Shown: one piece after another, positions 38,001 through 50,858 of the stretch
Numbering within the stretch: the stretch's first letter is position 1
Layout of the letters: each line of letters begins with the position of its first letter
From: Allodiplogaster sudhausi
Taxonomy: Eukaryota; Nematoda; Chromadorea; Rhabditida; Diplogasteridae
Assembly (NCBI GenBank): GCA_945643635.1
Contig: CALZFC010000005.1
Coordinates: forward strand, 3,023,001 to 3,087,000
Length of the DNA: 64,000 nucleotides
Direction of reading: 5' to 3'
The notes under the pieces: model-generated
What the model was told of the DNA's origin: nothing
What the model saw: only the letters and a program-made list of their open reading frames with translations
Database searches by the model: none
Position numbers and translations under genes: made by a program

Positions 38001-39084
38001 TCGCAGAGAGGATTCTTTGTCGGTGAGAGAACCATTTCAGTGTTTTTGATGTATTATTTGCGGGTGGGAAAGAATAAATGTGCAGTTTATTTAGTATAGA
38101 TTTATCCAAAAACATTAGTAATGCAGATCACAAGGAACGCTGTCGGATCTGTTGCGGAATCCGAAGCCGTGGAACAAGTTGAAGTCGGGTCGGGAGACCT
38201 TCCGGCGGATGTTCAACTGGGTGCAACAGCCTCTCTCCATGCGACTGGGCATACTCGACATGTGCAACAAGAACGGTCGGGGTCAGTCGGCTGCTTCGCT
38301 CTCTTGAGCAGCCCGGCTTTTACTTCTCTTTTTTTACTTTCTACTATTTTAATAGTTAGTTCAATCTACGCCTCTTCTATTGACATAGTCAATGTCATCG
38401 CAAGCATATGGCCTAAAAAAAATAATTGATGCACTTCTGTGATCTCTGTGAAATAAGAGAGGGAGAAGGTAGAGACTTGTTTGAAGCTCTTCGTTTTGTT
38501 ATGGGGTATCAACTTGTGTGCGAGTTGGACGCATCGCTGGTTTTTTTGACTTTTCAAGTTATTTTTTTATTAGTTAGGCCTAGCGATATTTTCGATTGCG
38601 ATTTTAAAACCCATTCTCTAAAAATTTAATTGTTAGTTTATGGGTTAGCTTTTTAATCAGCTGTTTCTCTCTTGTTTTGAATTACTTCGTTCTTTTCTTT
38701 CATTGCTTTACCGTTGTCTTCCTGTGTTTCTCTTCCACGCCCGTGTCATTTCCATGTCTTGTCTGTCTGGCTCCTGCTGTCACATTCATCAGGACAACAG
38801 CATTTCTGAAGATGGTCAGGCCCTTTAAGGCTGTCCTTTCGTAGTATGAAGGGAGTGCTAGAGAGAGAGCGAGAGAGAGAGAGAGTGTGTGTGATGCAGG
38901 AGTGTGGCAAGCACGATTTCGTCGCTGCTCGCCCCACAATTCCTACATGTTCTCCACTCTTTCCGTCTTCTTTCTCATCTTCTTTTCATTCAGGCTTTCC
39001 TTGTCGCATTCTTTTATTTCTTCGGTGTTATGCCTTCTTCGCCAGTCTCGCTGCTGCTTCTCTTTCTCCTTCTTCCTTTCCCTC

Positions 39085-39154
<70 letters not shown>

Positions 39155-39484
39155 ACTCTATCCCTCGAAAGTACTCACCTCGCGCCATTTGCAGTGGCTT
39201 GGCTAGTCTCTAATCTCTCGACTCTCTCCCTTTCGAGTGATGTCTTATCTCTTCCCCTCTGCCGCCAGTTCTCCCCTCTTCCATCTGCCGCTCTCGTCAT
39301 CGCATTCTTCTCTACTTGCCTGGGTCCTCCATCCCTGCCGCACTCTCTCGTTTCCTCCATCTTCTCTTCTGTTCTGTTCTTGGCTTTGGACGTAAACAAG
39401 GCTCTCGTGCTTCTCGCTCATGCTCTGCGCTCTCCTCTCTCACTTTCTTGCTTTCTCTCGTTACACCATTGGCAGCTTCCGTGC

Positions 39485-39537
<53 letters not shown>

Positions 39538-42278
39538 CTCTCACGTTCTTTCTTTCTCCCTCGTCCTCGCTCTGCTTCGTATTCCTGTGGCAGTCTCCCT
39601 CGTCTTCTTCCTCCTTCCTCACTCCTCCACCTTACAAGACTTGTTCATCTTCCGCCAGTCTTGGTTTATTGCCTGGGGACCAAGGCTTGAGATATCCACG
39701 TGGACTGAAACAGTGCACGTTGAGAAATTGCAGTGAAAACATGACTGAAGTGTGAGACTTTCTAGATTTTCTAAAGAATTTCCGCAAGAGAATGTGAGGA
39801 AAGAAAGCGAATTTCGTTACGAAATACCTGAATTGACTGCACAGAGAATGCGCAGGTGAAGAAGGATTCTCTTCATTGAAGTAAACCAGCTATTCCCTTT
39901 CTTGTAGTCAATTCGGTCATTTTAGGAGAAAATGCCGACGATCTTAGAAATTAGTTGTCATGCTATTTTCCACGACAATGAAAAAAAAATGGTTGTAGAT
40001 GGAGAAGACGGGTCGAACGGGAAGATCGCGGGGACGCTGTCGGCAGTGCTGCCCGGCCTGTCCCCGCCCACTCCGGCGCAGAATGTGCGGCACGCGTCCA
40101 GGAATCGCGCGCACGGCGGCGATGGAGAGGCTCCCAGCACCAAAAGGCCACGACTCGTCTTCACTGACATCCAGAAGAGGACGCTTCAGGTTGCAAAGGA
40201 ACTTGACTATCTAATCATGAGCCTTTTTTATTTTTCCTTTTTAATTTTGTTTTTCTTCTTCCTTGGAACGTAGTATAAGCACGTGCTGTTACTCGATGCG
40301 GGTAGTACCACTTGTTCAGCAATGCGACCATTTGCAATGACATGGGAATTTTGATTGAACATCAATTTAAAAAGGAATGTTGAGAAAATTGTGCTTTTCA
40401 ATTTTCTGATAAAACTGGAGAAATTTAAGTGAATTGGATATACTAGTAAGATTTCACTAGGCGTATTATGATTCTTCCAGAGTGTTCCTGCGCGTGGAAA
40501 GAACTGGTAGATGAACTGTTCAAGGATGTATTCATCCCAGTCACTTCCACTCCCTTACAAAGTGCTGCTTGCAGGCGATCTTCAAAGAGACTCAGCGCCC
40601 CTCGCGGGAGATGCAGCAGACGATCGCCGAGCACCTCCGCCTCGACCTCTCGACCGTCGCCAACTTCTTCATGAATGCCCGTCGCCGCTCCCGAATCGGT
40701 CCGGGCGACACGGACGAGCCCGCGCCTTACCAGCAGGTGCTGCCACTCCCCGTCCCCTTCTCTCCCCTTCCCAGTCCTAAGCGTCCCACCGACTTCTTAC
40801 CCGGGCTGCGAATGGTGCCCGTAAGCTAAGCAAAGATCCGCCGATATTTACTTTGGACGATGTGGATGTAGATGACAGCGACGTGCTGGCGGAGTTGGCT
40901 GCGCGGGTGACTCGTCATCTCCATGGCCCCATTCACTCACTCAATGCTGCCTGCTTTGATTTCTCTTAATAACCTTGTTTTCTGTTTCTGCCTAGATCAA
41001 AACAAATTAAGCGAAAGATTTTAAACATTTCACTTAAAGTACCAAAGTCCTATTAGGTATTAATTAATCCACCGTTGCTTTGTGATCGTGCACCCAGATT
41101 ACTCCTATGTTACACGTTTTCTCCTTTGTTGACATACAGTTTTGCACGCATGTTCTGTCATTGTTGCTTCACGGCTATCCTTCGTTATGTTGGCCAAATT
41201 TTACCGCTTTTTTCAAGCTTTTAGTTTCGATTTTGGTATGTTTCCACAGTTCCCTACCTCAGAGCACTCGTTGGTTTTGCTCTCCTTTTGACATGAATTC
41301 AACATCACTCCTCCGGTTATTCCCCGCACGTGTTGTTGATCTCCTCTCACTTCCCCCCCCTCTGCTGCATGGTGTGTGCATGTTACATGTTAATCCACTG
41401 CAGTGATGCGCTAATAAAATGTAAGCTTTCATTTTATTTTACGTTTGTTGTCCTACATGAAGGTATTTCTCCTATGTGTTATAGAATACTGGCATTTTAC
41501 TGTGAGCTTCTTGTTGATAACTTAGTGGATTGTGGGTCCTGTCTGCGTTCTGTGTGCTCGCACCCTTTCTACTTTGATTACTTCACTATACTCCCTGCAT
41601 TGAAAGGTGAAAAGATGATCATTTGTTGGGGCGTGTTCCTGTCTCTCCTGGATGGGTTTCCTTTCCCTCCTTGGAAACTCTTCTCTTTCAGCTCCGCCCC
41701 ATCACTCCTCCACCCGACTCCCCTCCCCGCCCCGTCGCCCGCCCTCGCACTTCCTCCACTCGCCAGCCCGCCTCCGCTGCCCACATCGAGTCCTCCGTCT
41801 CCTCCGTCTGCGAGGATGCGATCGCTTACTCGCGTGGCCGCAACGCGACCGCGCCGCGTCTTGCAGGGGGAGTCGATGACGGAAGCGGCGGTCTCGATGC
41901 CGACTTTAAAGTCAGTTCCGCGAGAATCATTTCTTATACAGTTATTCTTTGCATTGGTATTACTCGATAATGGTGAATTTATTTTTTCGTAGGTATATGT
42001 TTTTCTCCTAATTTTCATAAGTTATCATGAAGAAAGAATGTATTCAGGAGGAGCTGAACTCTTCTCCATTGGACGTGGCTATCAAAGAAGAGGATCTGTG
42101 TGAAGAGATGATTGGATCGGGAGAAGATCCTCGTCTGTCGGCCGACCAAGAAGAGTCCAAGAGAGAAGAGGAAGAAGAAGAAGAAGAGGACGACGAAGAA
42201 GAGGGCCATGCCAATGGCGCCTCGTCCTCTCGCCATTCCTCCACTCTCACTCCCTCCGTTGCTCTCAGCGAAGCATGA
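35017..42278 (+). CDS. ONECUT-family CUT-homeobox transcription factor
   Basis: A nuclear DNA-binding regulator, ONECUT/HNF6 type, related to C. elegans ceh-48 and its relatives. Fifteen exons trace with every phase agreeing: 35017-35106, 35298-35458, 35586-35684, 35745-35865, 36525-36701, 36836-36937, 37067-37169, 37688-37791, 37943-38022, 38127-38281, 39999-40189, 40575-40736, 40826-40906, 41692-41910 and 42033-42278, giving 696 residues. The CUT domain is about 317-397 (KRIAYELKQHSIPQAIFAER, SQGTLSDLLRNPKPWNKLKS). The homeodomain is about 445-505, with TVANFFMNARRR carrying the F48/M50 pair typical of ONECUT. A single CUT repeat fits the family. Long low-complexity Ser/Pro/His N-terminus; the C-terminus is Pro/Arg-rich, then Glu/Asp-rich. 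The intron 38282-39998 is packed with CT repeats. Confidence 0.93.
38862..39534 (+). repeat. Microsatellite cluster in ONECUT intron
   Basis: A (GA)n run at about 38862-38886, then (CT)n at 39082-39150 and 39490-39534. The long serine/leucine reading frames here (for example 38846-39736) are products of the repeats, not genes. Confidence 0.93.
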
Positions 42279-42506
42279 TATTCAGGTATACGGTCCTTTC
42301 TTGTCAACCAGAATGCGGTAGCTGCTGCTTCTCGACTCCCTCTTCTGCTTGTCATGCGTGTCTGTCTCTCCCTCTCTCTTCAATGCTGCGCTCTCTCCTT
42401 CAGCCCGGTGCTTCTCATTTCTTCAAATGCCCATTTAATTTCTCACTTGGAATACAATCAAATGGATGATTGAGAATTAGCAAATGAGTTACTCTACCCT
42501 CGCCTC

Positions 42507-42543
<37 letters not shown>

Positions 42544-44890
42544 TCTGTCTCTCTCTCTCTCTCTGGCTCTCTCTCTATTTATGCCTGAAATGTAGCTGCA
42601 CTCGCCATGCCTCATCGCCCTTGTGTCTACGGTCCTTACTCGTACCTCAATTCATTCATCCCACTCCCCTTCACGCATTTTCGATTTCCTATTATGTACC
42701 CTCAATCCTAGAAATTTTATAATTCCTCATTACTGAAGATAACATTGAGAGATGAGGATGGTTAATCAGGGTTAGATGGATAGATCGGAATTCCACGAAT
42801 CAGTAGCAAATGTATTCAAGGAGAATTTTCCCGTTTTCTCTCGTGCTCATCAAAAAGAATACAAGAAGGTGGCGGCTCTGCCATGCCGATTTTCCTCTAC
42901 TGGTTTCTTCTCTCTTCTCTCAAAATCCATTTCTTCTCTTATCTGCTTGTCTCTTTTCAATTCGGAGGTTTGACACCTTATCTTATCCGCAACTTTATCC
43001 GAACCCTAGTTTCATACCCTAATCGTTTGAGGACCTCGTTTTATAAGTGCCCTGAGTTGATGAGGCACCTTGGAAAGAGCCTGGAGAAGAATCTATTAAT
43101 CTTAGTATAATCGTATTTCTGGGAGCCATTCTGTCTTGTCTCTCCATAGAGCTGCTGCTTTCCCCAAGCCCGAAATGTATTCCAAACTGCTTAGTGGGTA
43201 TCAAAGTGTTGTCTCTCGTTTGATCGGTTTCTTCTCATTCTATTGCCCTTGTCATGTTCTGCCTACTTTTTCTTCATTTAACTCCAGTAAAATTCATTAA
43301 TCGCCTAGCGATGCGGCGTTGTTAGTGTTTTATATACAACATTGCTATCTCGTCAGCCTGTTTCGTGATCTTGGATATGTACGACTCTTATTAATCTGTT
43401 CTATGCACACTCGCCTGCAAATAATTAAAGTATATTGCATGGACATATATCGGCGAATAGAAAATATGCATCATTTTGGCCCTGTTTGTCGTGAAAGCGA
43501 TAGTTGTTCAGATTATATGACTTTGCAAGAGAAAATTAATTTGACACTTTCTCATCTTGATAACTTTGTTCTTTGAAGTAGAAAAAAGATCTTCTGCTCT
43601 GCTTAATTTTCTTAGATTTTTCCAACGGTGTTGTTTGTTTTGTGGGTTGTCACTTTCTTTTGTGAGGGCCTTTCCATAGTCTCTTCAGTCCCTGCCCCAA
43701 TATTAATAACTAATTGAATAATGAATGCATTTTGTACTGTATGTATTCCCGGCTGGCCGTTGAAAGTGAAGGTAGAAGGAGTTTCTTCCTACTCGGCCCA
43801 GCCATAATTGCTTGTAGTCGCGTAACGTAGTTTTCTTTTTGTCTTGTCTTCAAAATGGAGAAGCAGCTCTCTCTCTCTCTCCCTCTCTGCGCATTATTAA
43901 ATGTGGATGGTTGTATTCGCTATGTTTGCACAAGATAAATTGTTCATAAACCATTACTTATGCTCAAATTTGATCAATGGTGAGTTTTATTTTTTTGGAA
44001 AAATATCATCAGGATTTTAAAGTGACGATCTCAAATATTTCATTGTGATGAACGTGTTGATGTGATTCTCGCGGAATAGTTGGAGTGTGCTCTCTTTAGA
44101 AGAAGTTTGAGAAACAAGTTATGAGAATCTCGCTTCTTGGATTGGTAGCATAAGGAAAAAGGGAATCCTTGAAAAGGGGAATAAAGCGCATTCACTGCTC
44201 AGGAATTTAGGGGACTTATTAGAACTTTGGAAAGAAATCTAGCAGATCAGGATAGTCTTTCACTGCTTACAATTAACTCACCTCAGAAGTTTTCATGATG
44301 CTGCGGCAACCGCAGTCAGCTTTCTTTTTCGCTTTCACTTTTGAAAACGACTTCTTGAAGGAGCAACCATCTTCTAGAATGACTCAAGCGTTGTCACTTT
44401 ACATCCTCCATTACTGATCGTTCGATTTGTTTTGCAGAGCAAAAAGGGAAATACAAGGGGCAGCGATTGAGACAGCGAAAATTTTAGGGCCGGTTTAGCT
44501 ATCTGTTTTGTGAGTACCCTCCACCTCTTCGAGGCCAAGGAGATCCGCGACCAGAATGGTCTTATCTGGCCTCCTTCTCCTCTGTACTGCCGAGTGCTCC
44601 CTTTCTCTCGCCCCCTGCTGTTGCTCTCCGTCTCTCACTCTGTATAACTCTCTCACTCGTTCTCCATCGCTCTCATCAGACTCCATCATCTCACTCCATT
44701 CTCGCTCCTCATTCTTTCTCCACCTCTTTTTACTGCCAAAAATTTATTTATTTTTGTTTGTCGTTAAAATAATTCTGATAGCTTGGTATATTTTGAATGA
44801 AACTTTAAACGGTAACGTGGGAAACAAAATACAGATACATATGTATAAGTAGAGGTATAGTACATATAAGAAAGCAATTGAAAAGGAGAG
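42279..44890. other. Tail-to-tail intergenic region, no gene seen
   Basis: The 3' flank of ONECUT and the 3' flank of the Cys-loop receptor. (CT)n at about 42509-42575 and 43868-43888. A short frame around 44510-44580 (HLFEAKEIRDQNGLIWPP) looks a little coding-like but has no partner exon. Otherwise nothing. Confidence 0.45.
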
Positions 44891-47800
44891 CTAAGTTCTG
44901 GTGATACAATCATCCTGTCGTCCTTCTGTGTAAACGAAGTAGTACATAATGAGGAAGAGAGTGAAGGTCAAGGGGTAGAAGACTCGGCAGAAGTTATCGA
45001 GATATCTGGGTAAGAAGTAGAATAAGTATTAGTCTAATAACAAACAGAAGTTTATGTCATCTTTCTCTCCTCTCCCCTCTCTTTGTAAATGTTCTTCAAT
45101 TTCCATCTTCTCCCTTCATCATCTCACTTCCTCTTTCATTCACTTACCGGCCAGTCTTATGGTAGCGGTCTGCTTTTCTAAGAATGGCTTCACGAATCTC
45201 TTCTGTGAGATCAGATCGCTTTTTCAGCGCGTACTTTCTCTGCAAGTAAAAATACAAGATGAAAGAGCAAAAATAAGAGCTAACCAGCTGCGCCGCTCTC
45301 TTGTCGAATCCAATGACGAAAAGTGTTTGGAGGAGAGTAAAGAACACAAAGCCAGTGATAAAGCCGAACCAGAGATCAATTGCCTGAAGATGGATTACTG
45401 TATCCGGATTGAGGCTATTTGAATGCTGGAAGACTTGCCTTGAGATAAGAGACACTCGGGAGATGTTCGCGTGCTCCCGCTGATTCGGTGGAGAGCGTGA
45501 GGAGTACTGTAATGGCCACACCGATTCGACCCTCCATGAACTCCTCCGGCAGCCAGACACCCACCTGGTTTATAGTTCCATATAAACTATGAATTCTCAT
45601 GTAGAGTAAGTAACGCAAGAGAGTGCTAACCCATGAGAACATGAGTGCGAGAGACGTTGGGATGTAGGTCTGTGCAATGTGGAAGCCGACGTCTCTCTTC
45701 AGACGGAACACAGCACGCAAACATGCGAAGGAACCTCAAGCACATCTTGTTCCCCTTACATCTTCAGAATCCATCTCTCAAACCACTCTTCCGTGTTCGG
45801 TCGCAAGTGGTCGGTTCGTATCGGTCGATGTAGAGTTCGGGCAGCTTGACATCGGGATTCTTGTCTATCGCGTGCTCCTTCCGAGTGAACCATTCAAAGC
45901 GAACCGTCTCCAGGGGATACGCGACTGAGAAGAGAGTCATTGTTATTTGGAAGGGAGCACCGTCTCATCTTTTATGGGTTTCCTCTCCGCAGCTGTTAGC
46001 AATTTCCATATGTTAGTGTAAGAAAAAGATGTGTGTTGTTTTGGTCTGGAATTACATTCGTGAAGTGATGGCTGACAAGATTTGATGAGGAGTTCGCAGG
46101 TCTGCTTGTCGTGAGGATACTTGCAGAGGATGAGAGAACATGCCGTCTTCAGTCGAATTCGTGTCTCGTAGAGGACGAGACCGTCGGGGAAGATACGCAT
46201 CAGGAAGTTCAGGAAGGTCACCTTGCATAAAATTTTTACATAATTTTTTCTTATTCAAATGGCTCATTATTGAATTTCTAAACTGTATTTATGTACATAT
46301 GTATGTATACCAAGAGTTACCGTGAATAACCTCATGAAATTCAGCCTCCTTTGCATTTGCGAAGAAAGGGTCTGGCCGCCAAATCTTTTCTAGTACTTCT
46401 TCCTCCTGCAATGTATGTAGCTTAAAACTATACATGTAAATTTCAAGTGTTCCTTGAATCTCTGACCTTGACCAAGATGGGTTTGTCGTATGGATTGACC
46501 AGACGCGCGTCTCTCCACGCCATCAGAAGATATATATCCATATCGTAATCCTATATTTTCGGCGATCATACAATATTATCATTAGAATTGTAAAAGTCAA
46601 ACCATGGTGGTTGTTTGGAAGTTGCTCATACTTTCAATGTAAACTCCGAAGCGCACAACGACGGCAGAGCCCTGCAAGGACATTATTATCAAACAAAAGG
46701 TTACGTCAACGAAAACATTTTAATTATAATATCGGAAAGTTTCGTCTCGGATCGAGAAAATAACCTCAAATAGCACAGGAGCCGAGTACGCATCGTACTG
46801 ATTCTTGTTGAGCACAGGCAAGATGAAACTGCCGCCAAGAGTCCTAAGGAGTTCTTTCCATTTATAATTGATATCCATAACCTAATGATTAGAAACCAAC
46901 CTCGTTGACTCATTCGTTCGGCTAAGGATCTCGTCAACCTGTAAGGCACGAGAAAATTATTCAGATTTGTAGGGCTTACGGTTTCTTTTATTTATTTTAG
47001 GAATATGAGTTAAATAGCAGAGAGATCAAACGATAAATGAGTATTAGAACAAAGCAAGCAAGGAGGCGCAAGAGCGTGCGAGGGAGAGAGAGCGATAGAG
47101 AAGGATGAAGAATAAAGGGAGAGAGAGAGCGATAGTGAAGGATGAAGAATAAAGAGAGAACGGCAGAGAAAAGGAGAGAGAGAGAGAGAGAGAGCGAGAG
47201 AGACAGAAAGATAGAGGGAGAGAGATGTCGATAACCTCAGTGTCGTTGCGAAGCTTCTCGACGAGCATAGTGAGATTGACTCCGGCTGCCTCAAGTGCCG
47301 AGATGTTGACTCCGATTGGACCCTCGATCTGGATGCCTGATTCACGAGGATTCTTACTCTCTTCTTTTCTCTTGTAGAAACGAACGAAAACAAAATACGG
47401 GGTCGAACCGAGAATAAAACATTAGTCCCAATAAAATATGGGACCGAAAATGGAATCTTTTGATAACATTTTTATTTTCCTTGTTCCTAATAGTTTTTCT
47501 TAATTAAGGGGGAAAGACTTGCCTTCGAAGCTGCTCTCGTTGAATCGGTCAACGGTTTTCGGCACGAAACCAGCGCAGACTCCAGGAAGGAATAGAGCGA
47601 GCTAGAGAACCAGACAGTTAGGAGACAGCACTTGGAATTTATCCGACTGACTCCTTGATGATTCGAAAAGGTCTTCGGCGGGAAAGAAAGCCCGAGTGCC
47701 CGCGCCGCTTCGGAAGTGTTTATGTATAAGATCGGGCTGAAATGACAACATTTTTAACACAGTAAAAAAAGTAATAAGAATTAGAAATTATTTAACGGAC

Positions 47801-50800
47801 AAGAACTTGGCAGACCTCGTTTCATCTTCAACGTTAATCTCAAAGAAGGGCGGGAAGGCGATGACTGTGTTGTTGCTCTCCGCGGTGGCAGCTGCCGGCT
47901 CTTCTGACAACTGCAATCACTTAAACAGTAGTAATAAGAGAGAGAGAGATAGAGAGAGATGAGTTGGAAGAGAATGAGTAGAGAGAAGGAGAGAAGAAGA
48001 GAGAGAGAGTTGACAGTATCGAGCCAGTCGCTGTCCTCTTCCTCTGCGTCCCTCTCAGTCGCTCCCTCTTTCCTATGACTGCTCTCCTCGCTGTTCGTCC
48101 TTCTTCTTCTTCGTCTTCTCTTCCACTCGCTGTCCTCATAAGACGCGTCGAATTTCTTTCTACAAATTGAGAAATGAAGAAGCAGAGAGATTCCACTGGG
48201 AACTGTCACCTCTGCAATTCAGTGTCGTCAAAGTAGTAATACTCGGGATCATCTCGGCTAAGCTGCTTCTTTCCGATGTCAGTGCCACTCTGCAACTTCT
48301 GAGATTTAGGGAAGCTGTGAAGTGATGTCAGGCGATTAACCTGGCTTCCACTGTGGCTCGGAGTTGTCGTCGACACCTTCACCAGGCGTTCTTCCTCATG
48401 TGCTTTGTGATCATGAAGCTTACCATGTTCCACCTTATTGTCGTCAATCTACAAAAAAAGATTTGAAATGATATTGATATCGTAAATACATGTATGCATA
48501 AGTACACACATATGTATGTACGTGTGTACATGCATATGCACATACATACATATGAGTATATTTGCATTTGTTATCCCTGCAAACATACCTCTTCAACAAA
48601 GTAGTACTCCTCATCGACTTCGGCAGCTGCCGTTAATTCTCTCGTAGAAGAAGTGACTGCGGAATCATCTTCCGTGACGATTGAACCTTCCGCAAAATTC
48701 TAAAACAATTAATTAACCACTGTTGCAAATGCTTGAATGAATTTACTTTGTCGGTTATTTCAGCGAGAAGATCAAAGGACAACGATGAATTTCTCATGTA
48801 ACAGACAATAACTTATGCCTTGTTAGTAATGACGTCGTCCGTTTGATCTCTGACGGAAGACACAATGCTGACGACTTCGTCTTCCATCCCAGGAACGGGC
48901 CGCTCTTCGATGCCCACGCCAGGTATTGCAGTGGCATTTGGTGGAAGAGCCTTAATTGGTTATTTAATTCATTAAATGAAATCAAATATGGAAGACACAG
49001 ATAGACAAAGTGCGAGATTTCAAAAATCGTTTTCTCGTATTGTAAGCAGCAGAGTGTCTTCTCTGGAATGAGCCAACCTTCTGTTCGTGATGGAAGTTCC
49101 CGTCATGTGTTTGGATGGCTTCGAAGAGAGTCGCTGCCATTTCCGTGAGCTTCTTGACATTCGGCGTCAACTCTTCCTGAAATATTGAAATCCTTGCGAA
49201 ATGAGCCGTGATCTCTGTCTGACCTTGAAGGGAGTGCAGATGGGACTCTCCTCGTGGATGCCAGCTGCTTTGGCCTCTTCTGCCGATCTCAGCCAAAGAT
49301 GCCTCTCTCTTTGTGCGCACACTTCACGGAAGTGTAGCTCAATGCCCTGATGCGAGCTACATTATATGTAAAAAAAATTTCATTTTGTTTATCTTACATA
49401 TTTTTTTTAGAAACATGTTATATGACTTAAATGACCTTATAAATCTAACCGTCCACTCATCCAAGAGCGCTTCGTCTAATCCGAGTTCTTTCAGCCGCTT
49501 CTTACTGCTAATAAGTTCAACCTGAAAGGAAAAAAAAATTGCCATCTGAGAAGATTCCTTCTGTAACAAGAAATGGGATGCCTCTTGAAGTCTCCCTTCG
49601 AGTTCTCGTGTCCTCTGCTCAGCATCGCCCACTTCTTCAGCAGTCGAATTCCCAGCAGCCTCCACAATACAAACATCACGTGTGCAGTGAACTTTTTGGG
49701 CATGTACATACGTTGTTATTTCATACACCAAAAGTGATTAATTACGAATGTTGTATTATTATTTTGCTTACTTCTTCTTCGACCTCCTCGTGCTCAGCAG
49801 CAAATAACTCGGACCAGAGTAGACACTCTTCAATGGCAGACGAATTCAGTCCAATGTCCTCAGCCTGCCACATAGAATGACTCTCTCGCTCTCTCCTTTT
49901 CTATCGTTCTCTCTCTCCCTCTCCTTTTCTATCGTTCTCTCTCTCTCTTCCGCTTTCCTTCTCTCTTCTATCATATCCCGGATTCTAATCATTTGTCAGC
50001 GTCTTCACTCCTCATAGCGAATTCATGAGAAACGGAAGCGTACTCGTTCATGTCAACTGGATAGTAGAATCAAGCATGACTTTCCGGCAAGATGCATTCT
50101 ATCTTCTGAAGTGTCCGTTTCCCTCGATGGTCCAAATAGTAAAAGTGACCTTGAAGGAAGCATCAATCACAAGAACACGCCGCGACTCGTCGTTCGACGA
50201 AGATTCTGTCGCATTTTCCGCCGATGAAATGTTCGGCGCTGATTCCATCAATTGATAAGCCTCTGAAAGTTTTTTTCATTTACAGATGAAAATTATAAAA
50301 TTCCCAACAAATTAAGAATATGTACATATTTTATATTGCTCTTACCATCTGGCTTGTGATGTTTCTTCCTGTTCTTGTGTCCCTTGCGATCCTTCTTCTT
50401 TCCCTTTCCATGGTGCTTGCCATGCTTTGTCGTGGTTTCTTCTGTTTCAGTTGTTGAGGAGGAAGAAGTGGGAGTCGTCTCAGGTTCAGTGTAAGTTGTG
50501 GTGGTTGCTGTTGTTGTTAGAGTGGCCTCTCCTCCACTGGGAGTCACTCCATTCTCGATGGCTGCTAGACGAAGACGCTGCCTCAACCACAAGGCACAAC
50601 TACTTCTTATACCCTAAAGTTAAGAATATAGCATGTATGGAATGCATGGAAGAACGATTAAACACCCCCGTACTCGAATTCGTCATCTGCCCTGGCGCTG
50701 ATGATCGGTCCACTTACTCCGCCTGCTCCTTCTCCTCCCCGATGACGAGGGAAGTCGCGTTCTCCTTGGCGGCGACGGCCATCCACGAGGCAGAGACAGA

Positions 50801-50858
50801 AAAGGTAGATCAAAAGGACGGGCGCCACCAGCCGGAAGCGGCCTCCCGTGGCCCTCAT
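44891..50858 (-). CDS. Cys-loop ligand-gated ion channel with long N-terminal extension
   Basis: Pentameric neurotransmitter-gated channel subunit. The start at 50858 (MRATGGRFRLVAPVLLIYLF) is a signal peptide. A very long extracellular stretch follows: Thr-rich (TTTATTTTYTEPETTPTSSS), Lys/His-rich, helical acidic parts (RELEGRLQE; LKELGLDEALLDEW), then DDPEYYYFDD and DEEYYFVEE. The receptor proper begins near 47920 (VIAFPPFFEINVEDET). The ligand-binding domain has VRFGVYIESMSNF, MDIYLLMAWRDARLVNPYDK, IWRPDPFFANAKEAEFHEV and the Cys-loop CSLILCKYPHDKQTC. M1 is HIAQTYIPTSLALMFSWV, M2 GRIGVAITVLLTLSTES, M3 KAIDLWFGFITGFVFFTLLQ, M4 YPLTFTLFLIMYYFVY. Before M2 the sequence is EGR, neither PAR (anion) nor GEK (cation). 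Exon joins in the extension are approximate, and a two-gene model is not fully excluded. Confidence 0.85.
48817..48818 (-). other. Probable GC splice donor
   Basis: The exon with QTDDVITNK ends AACAAG followed by gcataag. Reading on gives GCA then a stop, and no GT precedes it. The next exon join is not settled. Confidence 0.5.
49897..49980 (+). repeat. Imperfect CT-rich repeat in receptor gene intron
   Basis: A duplicated CTATCGTTCTCTCTCTC-type unit. Here the pyrimidines lie on the non-coding strand. Confidence 0.8.

Noticed and set aside
38846..39736. A 296-codon open frame rich in Ser/Leu/Phe
   Set aside because: It is a translation of pyrimidine repeats within an ONECUT intron; no conserved sequence.
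41330..41992. A 220-codon frame in another phase of the ONECUT tail
   Set aside because: The in-phase frame (41692-41910) joins both neighbouring exons; this one is a shadow.
44495..44689. A minus-strand frame reading DKTILVADLLGLEEVEG
   Set aside because: An isolated short frame beyond the receptor's stop codon with no partner exon; not enough to call.
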